A stretch of DNA of 64,000 bases from positions 1-64,000 of the forward strand of contig NZ_JACJPP010000010.1 of the NCBI RefSeq assembly GCF_014696135.1. Reading direction: 5' to 3'. Source of the stretch: Nodosilinea sp. FACHB-141. Its GTDB lineage: Bacteria > Cyanobacteriota > Cyanobacteriia > Phormidesmidales > Phormidesmidaceae. The first letter of the stretch is position 1; every line of letters begins with the position of its first letter. This document shows, one piece after another, positions 55,770 to 64,000 of the stretch. Below the pieces are notes generated by a model, which worked only from the letters and a program-made list of their open reading frames with translations, was not told the DNA's origin and did not search any database. The position numbers and the translations under genes are program-made.

Positions 55770-56891
55770 CTAGAGAAATTTGGGCAAAGGAGCAGTTGCC
55801 TGTTTGATGCACTGAATAATCGCATCGCCAGCCCGGTCTCCAATGAATTTTTCCTGGGCATAACCCAGCAAAATTTCCCAGGCATTGTCGGCGTACTGCT
55901 CTGCTAGGGGGAGCGCTACATCTTGCAGCATCCACAGACCGTGACGCTCATCTTCGCGAATATGCAATTCCCAGTATCCCGATGACTCTTCACTGAGGCT
56001 CAACCGTTGAGCCGCTATCAGATAGTCAGTGTAAATTGAAGGGCCAACAATTTCAAAGTAGGTGAGCCCGCCGTTGTAACGCAGAAAATAGCGCTTACAT
56101 TCGGTTAGCAAAAAATTGTGGTTAATGCTGGCTAAGAGCTGCCAAGGGGCAAGGTCAAAATACCCTTCCGCCTTGGTGTTTAGGTCCATTTCGGCCATCA
56201 TTTTAGCAAAAAAGGTCGAGTGCTTTCGGGCCAGGCGACCGTTGCCGTACTCCTCCATCAAAACACGGATCAGCATGGCCTGAACTTCGTTACTCGCCCC
56301 GCCTAAAATGCGAGACATGCGGCTAGCTTCCACTAAGCCATCTAAAGAAGCGATCGCCAGCAAACGTCGATAGCCCTCTCGGTCTAGATCTTCTCGCAGG
56401 AAGCGTCTGTTTTCGGTAACGGGTGGATTTAAGTCTGCCTCATACCAATCTCGCAGGGTCTGCTCTACATTCTGTTGCTGAAGAGATTTGACATCTATTT
56501 GCCCTAACTCCCAAGCTTGCCAGATCGACTCAATGCGATCGCGCACCCACTGCAAATATAGAGAGCGCTCGTTTTTGTAGTGAGATAAATCGTCGTACCA
56601 AAAAAGATTGAGGCGATTAATTCGGTACAAAACGCGCTGTAAAAACAGATGGGCGGAGTCATCACCAGGTTCAGAAGGATCCCCATAGGCTAGGGGAAGC
56701 GCCGCCGAAATAGCAGCTTCTAGCTCTTGGGTACAGTTGGGAACTTGGGTGACCTGCTGATCAAGATTTTCCAGGTTTAGCAGCTTGATTAGCTGTTCTT
56801 CAGCGGCGACAAAGTTAAAATCTTTGACTGTTGAGGAGCCATGTACTTCGTTTTCTGTCCTCAAGTCGCGATTGTTTATAACGGAAAACAT
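55770..56891 (-). CDS. heme-oxygenase-like diiron oxidase (HDO) family protein
   Basis: A 373-residue iron-containing redox enzyme of the heme-oxygenase-like fold. The ligand pattern expected of this superfamily is visible: Glu214 (MEEYGNG), His224 (LARKHSTFF), and the later cluster His310, Asp314, His317 (YWELHIREDERHGLW). Related proteins include UndA (fatty acid decarboxylase), SznF and CADD, which oxidise fatty acids, amines or their own side chains. The first 150 residues are a helical extension. AAGGAGAT precedes the ATG. Together with the following methyltransferase it looks like a two-gene natural-product operon. Confidence 0.82.
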   Translation of the reverse strand: MFSVINNRDLRTENEVHGSSTVKDFNFVAAEEQLIKLLNLENLDQQVTQVPNCTQELEAAISAALPLAYGDPSEPGDDSAHLFLQRVLYRINRLNLFWYDDLSHYKNERSLYLQWVRDRIESIWQAWELGQIDVKSLQQQNVEQTLRDWYEADLNPPVTENRRFLREDLDREGYRRLLAIASLDGLVEASRMSRILGGASNEVQAMLIRVLMEEYGNGRLARKHSTFFAKMMAEMDLNTKAEGYFDLAPWQLLASINHNFLLTECKRYFLRYNGGLTYFEIVGPSIYTDYLIAAQRLSLSEESSGYWELHIREDERHGLWMLQDVALPLAEQYADNAWEILLGYAQEKFIGDRAGDAIIQCIKQATAPLPKFL

Positions 56892-57028
56892 GGATCTCCT
56901 TAAGAATCTCTATCTTATACATAAACTTTAACGATCAAGTGAAAATAACCTATCCGTCTCTGGGCAGAATCTTGTTCTGTCTGTTTCATCTGTCCTTGAC
57001 GCGGTACAAAGGCATTTTTTCAGCATAA

Positions 57029-57057
57029 AGTCTTTCCCTTTTTTTAAGGGAAAGACT
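57029..57057. terminator. 12-bp hairpin with T5 loop
   Basis: AGTCTTTCCCTT, TTTTT, AAGGGAAAGACT. It lies between two minus-strand genes and may be a second terminator or an attenuator-like element for the diiron-oxidase operon. Confidence 0.6.
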
Positions 57058-57158
57058 ACTTGTCTTCTAAGGTATGGCTTTAGAGGTTGAGATATTCTCA
57101 ATCTCTAAAGCTCAATCTAACCTAAAGACATTTCTATAAATCCAATTTTTGCCGAAAA

Positions 57159-57199
57159 CGTTCTGCTATCTTTCTTCAGTGATGAAAGATAGCAGAACG
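57159..57199 (-). terminator. intrinsic terminator of the DUF3891 gene
   Basis: A perfect 16-bp stem (CGTTCTGCTATCTTTC / GAAAGATAGCAGAACG) with a nine-base loop. On the minus strand it is followed by TTTTCGG, 31 bases below the DUF3891 stop. Confidence 0.85.
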
Positions 57200-57229
57200 C
57201 TACAAAGTTATTTTAAGACCTTGCCTTTA

Positions 57230-57964
57230 TCAATCGTCAGATTTCCTTAGAGTCCAGGCTAAGGTTTTGCGTGGAGCCTCCATTAAAGCTTTAGTTAATT
57301 CTTCATTAGATTTGAACTGAAGCTGTGATAGGTAGGAGGCATCAACCATAACCGTAAACTTGTCGCAGGAAAATGGCCACGGCGTAACGCACAAATCGCC
57401 AGAGTCTAGCTCATGAACGTTGTATTGCTTGCCATCAGGGCCCTTGGTGATCTCAAGCTGACGGCCGGCTGCGGGTATCTGGCGCTGAGACAAAATCAGC
57501 GACATACGATCGCACCACCGCATGAAGGTATAAGCTTTTTCAGCGTCTTCTTGGGTAACGCCAAGTTCAGCCTGCCACTGGGCCTGACGCTGGCGCTGCT
57601 CCTTCAAAAAATTCGCCATTTCTGGGTCTTCTTCTCCCTTGGCCTGATTTAAAAAACACAGGTGCATAGAAATCAGCATCGCTACCCAGCGGCCCTGGTA
57701 CAGCGCTTCGTCAGCGTGCTGTTTGAGTTTGTCGATGGGCGATTCTTTGTCGAGGGTGAAGTCTAGCGGTGCTCCTGCTTCGGTTAGCTCATTGCCTTCC
57801 CACTCTTTTTCGAGGTGGTCGTGATGGGCGATCGCGGCAATAGTTTCGTAGAGTCGGTAGGTTTTTTTGCTAAAGTCCCAATAGCCGGCAATTTGAGCCG
57901 CTAAAAGTGCGTGAGCACGGTGGTAAATAATTTCCCAGCCATCAGTTTGAAGATTGACGATCAT
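57230..57964 (-). CDS. DUF3891 protein
   Basis: A 244-residue DUF3891 protein: HRAHALLAAQIAGYW, ETIAAIAHHDHLEKEWEGNE, and MHLCFLNQAKG early, with MRWCDRMSLILSQRQIPAAG in the middle. The conserved His pair (AHHDH) and the distribution of acidic residues suggest a metal-dependent HD-like fold, but the family has no assigned function. No signal peptide. Confidence 0.8.
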   Translation of the reverse strand: MIVNLQTDGWEIIYHRAHALLAAQIAGYWDFSKKTYRLYETIAAIAHHDHLEKEWEGNELTEAGAPLDFTLDKESPIDKLKQHADEALYQGRWVAMLISMHLCFLNQAKGEEDPEMANFLKEQRQRQAQWQAELGVTQEDAEKAYTFMRWCDRMSLILSQRQIPAAGRQLEITKGPDGKQYNVHELDSGDLCVTPWPFSCDKFTVMVDASYLSQLQFKSNEELTKALMEAPRKTLAWTLRKSDD

Positions 57965-58133
57965 AGACCTTGGTTTCGAAAAATAAAGTGGGTATGGCTA
58001 GTGGCGGTGTGAGTGCTGACGCAAAAAATAGCTAGAGCTAAGGTTTACCCATTCAGCAGATATCCAGACGGACCGTTGCAGGTTAACTCCGTCTGGATAC
58101 TGGTTTTAATGGCTTACTTTGCTAAAGCTAAAA

Positions 58134-58595
58134 CTAGCTGTTGGGCTGGGATCCATTTACCACGCCTCGAGCGTTTTCAGCGGCATTGTCAGCAGCGCGC
58201 TGGGTCGACTTACCAATATTTTTGACGGCTTCCTTAGCTGACTGACCCACGTCTTGGGCGGTTTCCTTAGCCGACTGACCGACGTCTTTGGCGGCGTCGC
58301 CGTACCGCTGAGGAATGGGCCTATCAATGTTTTCCTGAATCCGCTGCTCAGCCTGACGAATCATGCGATCGGCTTTGGCATCGGCCCCACTGGTATCCAT
58401 GTCGGTATCTTTATGGGGATACATGCCCTCGCTGTCGGCGGTGGCTGGGTTGTTGCTGCCAGAGCTGTTGCCGGTCGGCAAAGCGGCTTGGGCGGTGCCA
58501 CAAGCGGTTGTCGTCAGCACAACTAGGCCGGCTAAAAAGACAACTATCCACTGTCGTAAGGCGTTAGGGTTGAAAATGCGTTTTAGGGTTTGCAT
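58134..58595 (-). CDS. LEA-like repeat lipoprotein
   Basis: A 153-residue exported protein with a signal peptide and lipobox LTTTAC (Cys32). The mature part is hydrophilic, with helical repeats GDAAKDVGQSAKETAQDVGQ and SAKEAVKNIGKSTQRAADNA of 11-mer character like LEA and CsbD-type stress proteins. Probably anchored in a membrane and protective under drying or salt. Function not proven. Confidence 0.7.
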   Translation of the reverse strand: MQTLKRIFNPNALRQWIVVFLAGLVVLTTTACGTAQAALPTGNSSGSNNPATADSEGMYPHKDTDMDTSGADAKADRMIRQAEQRIQENIDRPIPQRYGDAAKDVGQSAKETAQDVGQSAKEAVKNIGKSTQRAADNAAENARGVVNGSQPNS

Positions 58596-58837
58596 AAGTA
58601 ATGCTCCTTTGAAGAACTAAATTTGAACAGTTTGCGATTTTTCCAAGGGAAAAGGCCGTCAATGAAATCTTCCTTGACCTTTGAGCAGTGAGCCATAAGG
58701 TAGTCCCTGCTGAGAGGCTGGTTCAAGAGCTTTGCCTGTGTAGCGAAAGATTGAAAGCTACAATAGACGCCCCTTGAAATAGCCTCTCAAATAAAGGAAG
58801 ATTGGCCTGTCCACAAATTTCAGCGAATCAAGCGGCC

Positions 58838-59863
58838 CTACATTTGGCTCTGTAGCGACTGCTTGGTCTCCTTAAAGCGCATACCCAGTTGCTGCTGCTC
58901 TTCGCTCGACATGTTCTTGCGAATGGTGGCAAACATGGTGCTTTCTTCTTGGCGGGTGTGGTCGCCAATCATGGCCTTGAGCTCCTTGAGCTTAGCCATA
59001 AACTGGTCACCTGCCGAGGGCATGGCTTTAAGCTCATTGAGAATGCCTTCTATTTCAGCCGTTTCGTCAAACAGCTCTTGGGTGTCGTCACCATAGAACG
59101 GTTGTACCGCAGGGTAGACTACGGCTTCTTCAGCCTTGGCGTGCACCACGAGGTCTTTGTACAGTTGGCCAAACAGCGCTTTAACTTGGTCGTCGTTCTC
59201 TGCGTTTCTGATTTCGCTGATTAGGGTCCTGGCCTTCTGGTGATCCATAAAGATCAGGTCCATAACGTCGGCAGACTCTTTGTCAGAGGTTTGAGTAACA
59301 GCGCTGCCCACAACGCCAGTGGCGGCGGCAACAGCATCCTGCACCCGAGCCCACAGGCCCTGCTTGGGTTCTTGACCAGTGAGCTCTAGGGTTCCTAAGT
59401 ACTCAAGCATGCCCTTGAGTTGCTCCTGGTGGGCACGGTTCTCGAAGTTGACGGTGTTGAGGGGAGCGATCGCTGCCTCGATATCTTGACCAACGACCTG
59501 AGCCGCTTTGTGAACTACCAGACCCGACATCACCTGGCCATGCTTCAGCAACTCGTGCTGAGCAATTTTCTCGTACATGCTCAGTCGAGAACTTGCGAGA
59601 GTTTCTTTTGCCTGGCTGACAAACTCCTGCACTGTAGGTTTAGGCTCAGCCTGGATCCCATATTGGGTAATGGCTGTTTCAACGATATCTAAATTCTTTT
59701 GGTCATCCTCAAGCATGTCTTCCAGACGATGGCGCAGGTGGTTATCGCTGCACTCGCTGAGAAACTGCTGCTCGTTATCAATAATCAAATTCTGAATAGC
59801 CTTGATGTCGGCTAGCTTCTCTGCGATCGCAGAACGCTTTTGATCGTCAAGCGTGGCAGGCAT
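58838..59863 (-). CDS. hemerythrin HHE-domain protein
   Basis: A 341-residue protein. Residues about 1-175 form a helical N-terminal domain (DNHLRHRLEDMLEDDQKNLD, ELLKHGQVMSGLVVHKAAQV). Residues about 195-320 are a hemerythrin-like HHE domain: MDLIFMDHQKARTLISE, LVVHAKAEEAVVYPAV, and IGDHTRQEESTMFATI carry the expected His and Glu ligands for a diiron site. Likely oxygen, nitric oxide or iron sensing or storage under stress. The His-rich N-terminal domain may be a second ferritin-like unit. Confidence 0.85.
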   Translation of the reverse strand: MPATLDDQKRSAIAEKLADIKAIQNLIIDNEQQFLSECSDNHLRHRLEDMLEDDQKNLDIVETAITQYGIQAEPKPTVQEFVSQAKETLASSRLSMYEKIAQHELLKHGQVMSGLVVHKAAQVVGQDIEAAIAPLNTVNFENRAHQEQLKGMLEYLGTLELTGQEPKQGLWARVQDAVAAATGVVGSAVTQTSDKESADVMDLIFMDHQKARTLISEIRNAENDDQVKALFGQLYKDLVVHAKAEEAVVYPAVQPFYGDDTQELFDETAEIEGILNELKAMPSAGDQFMAKLKELKAMIGDHTRQEESTMFATIRKNMSSEEQQQLGMRFKETKQSLQSQM

Positions 59864-60077
59864 AGTGGAGGGGCTCCATCTTAGAATTCGCTCACAGTCT
59901 AAGGTTTCTAACCCAAGGTGATATCTGCCGATAGAGCTGATTACGTCTGAATTTTACTGGCGCAATCTATTCCCATAGGCACAGCTCTAAAGCTTCTCCA
60001 GACAGAATGGAAGCAATACTAGATTTAGCCAGAATAGAGTACCCAATTGCTTTTTCCTGGCGGCCACATTCACAGCA

Positions 60078-60121
60078 AAAGCTGCTCTCACCCCTGTTGA
60101 GCAGAGGTTAAGAGCAGCTTT
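60078..60121 (-). terminator. intrinsic terminator of the BON-like gene
   Basis: AAAGCTGCTCT / AGAGCAGCTTT, 11-bp stem with a 22-base loop; on the minus strand it ends TTTTGC. It starts about 20 bases below the stop at 60142. Confidence 0.75.
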
Positions 60122-60141
60122 GAGTGCAGTGCAACTACGAG

Positions 60142-60534
60142 CTAGTGATTTACCGCCACCTGGCTGACATCAACCTCGCGGGTGCCGTCAAGGTGACTGG
60201 CAATATCCACAATGCGGTCTAAAGCCGCACCGTCTACCGAGCCAGCTAAGCAGAGTGCGCTGCCATGTTGGGTCAGAGTTAGCGTGTCAATAGACGCTAG
60301 ATCGGGCTGTTGGTCAAGGGTTTGAGCCAGCCGCCGCACCAACCCAAAAGAGTCGTATTCCCCTTCTAGGCCCATGCACTCAGGCGGCGGCGGTGGCGTG
60401 TGCATACCCGCTTTCTCTCGCAGTTCATCGTCGTAGGTGTTGGTAAGACCTGGAGTCATGGGGCTGTGCGATGAGGCCCCGTGGGCAGGGCCGTCATCGC
60501 AGTGATCAAAATCGATTTTGTTGTGCCAAGTCAT
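60142..60534 (-). CDS. BON-like domain small protein
   Basis: A 130-residue protein with a disordered, proline-rich N-terminus (HTPPPPPECMG) and a C-terminal domain resembling BON: SIDTLTLTQHGSALCLAGSV then DRIVDIASHLDGTREVDVSQ. BON domains bind lipid or stabilise membranes under osmotic stress. No signal peptide. Single gene. Confidence 0.6.
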   Translation of the reverse strand: MTWHNKIDFDHCDDGPAHGASSHSPMTPGLTNTYDDELREKAGMHTPPPPPECMGLEGEYDSFGLVRRLAQTLDQQPDLASIDTLTLTQHGSALCLAGSVDGAALDRIVDIASHLDGTREVDVSQVAVNH

Positions 60535-60686
60535 GGTTCAAAAACAGGTTACTAAAGAATGTTTAAGGAACTGTAATTGATCTACCTGGCCTAATAATCG
60601 TTTGTGTCTGTAGCCCTATCCTCAACTTGTTTACTAATCAACACCAAACTCCTTTAACTCCTTTAATTGGAGTAATTGGGAATGCC

Positions 60687-62402
60687 CTAACTGCCTAAAC
60701 CAGCCACAGACTTAAACCGATCTTTCAACCAGTTGCCGGCTTCTTTTAAATTATAAGCCAGGGGTTCTTGCACACTGAGAAATACCCGAGCACAGTTGCG
60801 CCCCGGCATGCCCGAAATCGAGCCGCCTGGGTGAGTGCCTGCCCCGGTCAAAAACAGCCCTTCAATTGGGGTTTGGTAGTTGGCCAGTTCGGGCAGCGGG
60901 CGAAAGAATACCATCTGGTCGAGGGTCATATCGATATGGTAGTGGTTGCCCTTGCGCACCCCAATCCGCTGGGTCAGCTCAGCAGGGCTTTCAACCCGTC
61001 GAGCCATAATCGACTGCTTGAGGTTGGGGGTGTAGTCGGCCAGCTTATCGATCACACGATCGGCGACCTTATTCTTCAGCTCATCCGTCCAGCCGGTGCC
61101 GAACAGCCCAGTGCCCTCAGCGTCTTTAACTTGATAGGGGGCAAAAAACTCAATCCATAGGGTGTGCTGACCCGGAGGGGCCATCGACGGATCCATCACC
61201 GTGGGAACCACCACATACAGCGAGGGATCGTGGTCGGGAATCAACCCCTGCATAGGCATGGTGTGGGCTGTTTCCACCTGATCCACCGTGTCGGCAATCA
61301 AGACAGAGCCAATCAGATACTCGTCTTGGTGATTGTAGGCCTCAAAGCGGGGCATTTCTGACAGGGCGCAGTCAATTTTTAGAATGCCTTCGTTGTTGTT
61401 GACGATGCGGCGATCGAGCCGTTCGCTCAGTTCAGGAGCAAAGGATTGGGCATCGGCGGCGGGCACCAAGTCTTGAAAGACTCGCTGGGCATCAATATTT
61501 GAGATCACCCCTTTGGTGGCACGGTACTCTTGCCCATCGGCCACGCGCACTCCCTCAACCCGCCCTTCGGCGTTAATCAAAAGTCGCTCTACCGCTTGGT
61601 CGCAGAGAATAGTGCCCCCGTGGTCTTCAACCATCCGTACCAGGGCCGAGACTAGGGCTCCTGTGCCACCACGGGGGCGAGCTACCCCAGGGTTATGACG
61701 CAGCCCCATCATCATTGAGCCAATGGCCAGGGTTTTCTCAGAGGGTGGGCCTCCTAGTTCTGACGACAGTCGCGCCAGGGGAGCTTTAACCACTTCCGTA
61801 TCAAACCACTCGTTGAGGATGTTTTCGGGGCTAGTGAGCATGGTGCGCACCAGATCCAGCGTTTTATCTACACCACCCAAAACCGACAGTAGATCTTTAA
61901 TGTTGTGCAGACCGTAGTTGCCTAGAATGTCGACGATAGATTTTGGCGGGGCGTTAAATATAGGAGTAATTCCCTGGGTGAGCTTGTCCCAGAAGGTCAT
62001 GTATTCTTTGTATTTCACCGCGTCTCTTTCGCTGTAGCGAGCGATTTCGGCGCAGGTTTTGTCAACCGAGCGGTGGGCCAAAAACGCCCTGCCGTCGGCT
62101 TGGGGACAATAGGTAATTGGGTCGCAAAAGAGATACTCTAACCCGTACTTCTCTAGCTCTAGCTCCTCAACGACCGGCCCCAAATGAATGAACTCGTGGT
62201 CGATGGCGCAGAGGTTAAAATGAAAACCGGGGGCTTCCTCTGGCATAGCCTCTTCGGTAGTAGCAGCTCCGCCGGGGATTGACCGTCGCTCTAGCAACAG
62301 AACACTGTAGCCCGCTTTCAATAGATAACCGGCACAAACCAAGCCGTTGTGGCCTGCACCAATAAGAATGACATCAAACGTTTGCATAGGACGATCGCTC
62401 AC
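60687..62402 (-). CDS. crtO: CrtO-type beta-carotene ketolase
   Basis: A 571-residue FAD-dependent carotenoid oxygenase that adds keto groups to beta-carotene to give echinenone. It is nearly collinear with Synechocystis CrtO: GAGHNGLVCAGYLLKAGYSV, PGGAATTEEAMPEEAPGFHF, CAIDHEFIHLGPVVEELELE, RPRGGTGALVSALVRMVEDH, and GTHPGGSISGMPGRNCARVF at the FAD-contacting end. It is distinct from the diiron ketolase CrtW. Echinenone derivatives serve the orange carotenoid protein. Single gene with a long upstream spacer. Confidence 0.96.
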   Translation of the reverse strand: MSDRPMQTFDVILIGAGHNGLVCAGYLLKAGYSVLLLERRSIPGGAATTEEAMPEEAPGFHFNLCAIDHEFIHLGPVVEELELEKYGLEYLFCDPITYCPQADGRAFLAHRSVDKTCAEIARYSERDAVKYKEYMTFWDKLTQGITPIFNAPPKSIVDILGNYGLHNIKDLLSVLGGVDKTLDLVRTMLTSPENILNEWFDTEVVKAPLARLSSELGGPPSEKTLAIGSMMMGLRHNPGVARPRGGTGALVSALVRMVEDHGGTILCDQAVERLLINAEGRVEGVRVADGQEYRATKGVISNIDAQRVFQDLVPAADAQSFAPELSERLDRRIVNNNEGILKIDCALSEMPRFEAYNHQDEYLIGSVLIADTVDQVETAHTMPMQGLIPDHDPSLYVVVPTVMDPSMAPPGQHTLWIEFFAPYQVKDAEGTGLFGTGWTDELKNKVADRVIDKLADYTPNLKQSIMARRVESPAELTQRIGVRKGNHYHIDMTLDQMVFFRPLPELANYQTPIEGLFLTGAGTHPGGSISGMPGRNCARVFLSVQEPLAYNLKEAGNWLKDRFKSVAGLGS

Positions 62403-62806
62403 AATGATGTCCCAATCGTAAATAATCTGTTATCTAGAGGCGACCTGTCGCGAGGTATAGATTCGCCTAAATAGCTCCCTTAGGTCTGCTTTAACGGAGC
62501 TGTTGTTTATCATTAAGATAAGTTTTGAATTATATTATCTGGCAGAAGTATTACGTTACTGTACTCCTTTAATTACCTTGAGATTGGTAGGTAATTCTGC
62601 CTTCCTAACCAGATCTTTACTTGCCAAAAACAAATAATTGCGTTAATTAAAAGTTATTTGCTGCTAGTAGAGATGCGATCGCCCCAGCTCAAGATCAAAA
62701 ACTGAGTCCCTTCACGACAGTATTAACGTAATAAACCCCCTTCTTCTATTTAGGTAGAGAAGGGGGATAAGGCAGTTAACTGATTTGAAGTAAATGGCGC
62801 AGCTCC
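62403..62806. other. AT-rich spacer upstream of crtO
   Basis: About 400 AT-rich bases. The left part should contain the crtO promoter. The right part holds the hairpin at 62736-62766 that ends the next transcript. No gene or RNA was recognised. Confidence 0.5.
62736..62766 (-). terminator. hairpin after the 76-aa gene
   Basis: CCCCCTTCTTCTA pairs with TAGAGAAGGGGG (one bulged base) around a six-base loop, about 40 bases below the stop at 62807. Confidence 0.7.
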
Positions 62807-63037
62807 TTAGCTAGCTGACATCGTTTTTGTGAGGTGCTGGCGAATTTCTTGGATTTGCTCTGCCTCGGTCTGCTTAAGCCGATTAAACAGCTCAACGCAT
62901 TCCTCAGAGTTGGCTTCGCGAGCGTCTTGAATGTACTTGTCGTAGGCGTTTAGAGCCTCGGCTTTGCTTTGCATAACGGTCAGCCAGTCATATTCCAGGT
63001 TGCTTACGACTTGCTGAGATTGGGTTCCGGTAGTCAT
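62807..63037 (-). CDS. small helical hypothetical protein, 76 aa
   Basis: A 76-residue, mostly helical protein (DWLTVMQSKAEALNAYDKYI, ECVELFNRLKQTEAEQIQEI). I place the start at the ATG at 63037, with GGAGG eight bases upstream, and not at the TTG five codons earlier. Not recognised. Neighbours are other small stress-type genes. Confidence 0.65.
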   Translation of the reverse strand: MTTGTQSQQVVSNLEYDWLTVMQSKAEALNAYDKYIQDAREANSEECVELFNRLKQTEAEQIQEIRQHLTKTMSAS

Positions 63038-63126
63038 GGCAATTGCCTCCAAGTTCTGTATTTACTGTGACTCTATTTTGGGCTTGCTCCCTCTCTCAAA
63101 GGAGAGTTTATGACTGAGTCGATAGA

Positions 63127-63420
63127 TTAGCCCCGACGGGGAGAGTTGGCGGTCGGCAAATCGGTTGCTTCTGGATCAGAGCTGCTGGGCACATAGTCTT
63201 CGGCTGAGGACGAGGCACCAGACCCACCAGAACCATTTGGTCCCTCGCCAGCAGCAGCGTTGCGGGCTTCTTGCTGCATCAGTTCTGGATTCTGATGAAT
63301 AGCAGCGGTTCTAGCGCCTGGATTGTCGGCAACTTCCTCTAGCAGTCTGTTTTGCTCGCTTTCTTTATCGTCAACGTTCGCCATCAATTCGTTTTCTTCG
63401 CTTTCGTTACCGTTTGCCAT
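63127..63420 (-). CDS. disordered acidic protein, 97 aa
   Basis: A 97-residue protein dominated by Asn, Glu, Gly and Ser, with an N-terminal imperfect duplication (MANGNESEENEL, MANVDDKESEQNRL) and a GSGGSGASSS linker. It appears intrinsically disordered. Function unknown; possibly a desiccation or osmotic-stress protectant. Confidence 0.55.
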   Translation of the reverse strand: MANGNESEENELMANVDDKESEQNRLLEEVADNPGARTAAIHQNPELMQQEARNAAAGEGPNGSGGSGASSSAEDYVPSSSDPEATDLPTANSPRRG

Positions 63421-63522
63421 GGGCTTTGTTCCTCGGGTGATTGACAGTGTAGAGCCGTGACCAGGCCAACTGGACCCTGTCTAATTGACCTGGTGCTGGC
63501 TTACGTAAGTTTCCTCGTCTAC

Positions 63523-64000
63523 CTATGCAGTGGTAGCAAAAGGTTTGAGGACGACCTTGATACAGTTGTCTTCTTTGTCACGAAAGATTTTGTAGGCGCG
63601 GGGAGCCTCATCGAGGGGTAGCCGGTGGGTAATTACAAAAGAGGGATCGATTTCTCCCTTTTGCACCCGCTCTAGCAGCGGCTTGAGGTATTTGTGAACG
63701 TGGGTTTGGCCCGATCGCATCGTTAGCCCTTTGTTGACAAAGGCACCCATTGGCACTTTGTCGATAAACCCACCGTAGACACCGGGGACGGAAACCTTGC
63801 CCCCCTTACGACAGGCGGCGATCGCCTGCCGCAGCACCTGAGGGCGATCGCTTTCCAGACGCACCGCCTGTTTCACGGTGTCGTAGAGCGCCATGGGGCC
63901 AGTGCCATGGGCCTCCATGCCGACGGAGTCGATGCAACTGTCGGGTCCCCGACCGCCGGTCATCTCTTTTAGGGCTTCCCCAGGGTCAAGCTCTTCGTAA
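63523..64000 (-). CDS. zinc-dependent alcohol dehydrogenase family protein (5' end cut by the window)
   Basis: The C-terminal part of a medium-chain dehydrogenase. The frame runs unbroken to the window edge ([20 protein letters not shown]) and continues beyond. Visible features are [33 protein letters not shown], and the C-terminal [20 protein letters not shown], as in glutathione-independent formaldehyde dehydrogenase-like proteins. The zinc ligands and most of the cofactor fold lie outside the window. Confidence 0.85.
   Translation of the reverse strand, partial: YEELDPGEALKEMTGGRGPDSCIDSVGMEAHGTGPMALYDTVKQAVRLESDRPQVLRQAIAACRKGGKVSVPGVYGGFIDKVPMGAFVNKGLTMRSGQTHVHKYLKPLLERVQKGEIDPSFVITHRLPLDEAPRAYKIFRDKEDNCIKVVLKPFATTA

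Larger units (their letters stand above)
56892..57229. other. AT-rich spacer with two hairpins
   Basis: A 338-base AT-rich gap that holds the promoter of the diiron-oxidase operon and the 3' end of the DUF3891 gene. Two perfect hairpins lie in it (listed separately). No gene is visible. Confidence 0.5.

Overview
The window comes from the chromosome of a phycobilisome-containing, probably filamentous cyanobacterium (Leptolyngbya/Nodosilinea-like is my inference). The evidence is phycocyanin beta and alpha genes, light-dependent protochlorophyllide reductase, a CrtO-type beta-carotene ketolase, a GC-rich sequence studded with the cyanobacterial HIP1 octamer GCGATCGC, and many small stress proteins of cyanobacterial type. 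No phage, insertion sequence or CRISPR array was seen.

Layout. 0-6 kb: a gamma-glutamyltransferase-family gene, then a LOV-domain hybrid histidine kinase overlapping a PleD-like diguanylate cyclase. 6-10 kb: small envelope and stress genes, including a DUF2267 gene broken by an amber codon. 10-19 kb: housekeeping and accessory genes (EF-G paralogue, POR, phosphoglucomutase/phosphomannomutase family, tRNA-Pro(CGG), a DUF4258/YgiT-like toxin-antitoxin pair, aldo/keto reductase, RraA-like protein). 19.7-37.4 kb: one unidirectional run of 17 minus-strand genes for organosulfur scavenging. It holds three ABC importer sets (3 ATPases, 3 permeases) with five substrate-binding lipoproteins, SsuD, SsuE, a DszA/NtaA-like monooxygenase, two DszC/SfnB-like flavoproteins and an AhpD-like protein. 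37.8-40.7 kb: a class II amidotransferase, a RecQ helicase and a DUF2795 protein. 41-44.3 kb: a TauD/AtsK-family dioxygenase divergent from a flavoprotein fused to a persulfide-dioxygenase-like metallo-hydrolase. 44.8-46 kb: a cpcBA pair. 46.4-54.7 kb: antiporter-Usp fusion, SDR, CYP152-like P450, and a GT2 / methyltransferase / PIG-L / acyl-CoA-dehydrogenase-like group. 55-57 kb: a heme-oxygenase-like diiron protein with a methyltransferase. 57-64 kb: DUF3891, hemerythrin, BON-like and other stress genes, crtO, and a truncated zinc alcohol dehydrogenase.

Main message. The two phycocyanin subunits contain no methionine except the initiator and no cysteine except the chromophore-binding ones. 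This matches the sulfur-sparing phycocyanin known from Calothrix PCC 7601 (cpc3). Here that operon lies directly beside the organosulfur cluster, and several cluster proteins show the same depletion: TauD, one SfnB-like enzyme and SsuE have no sulfur amino acid beyond the initiator, and TauA and one SsuA have only the initiator and lipobox cysteine (plus signal-peptide residues). I read 19.7-46 kb as a sulfur-starvation island: import sulfonates, release sulfite with flavin and 2-oxoglutarate oxygenases, handle reduced or persulfide sulfur with the fusion enzyme, and rebuild antennae from sulfur-poor protein. Co-regulation is inferred. Candidate operators are an 18-bp direct repeat before cpcB and AT-rich palindromic promoters elsewhere. 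No sulfur regulator gene lies in the window.
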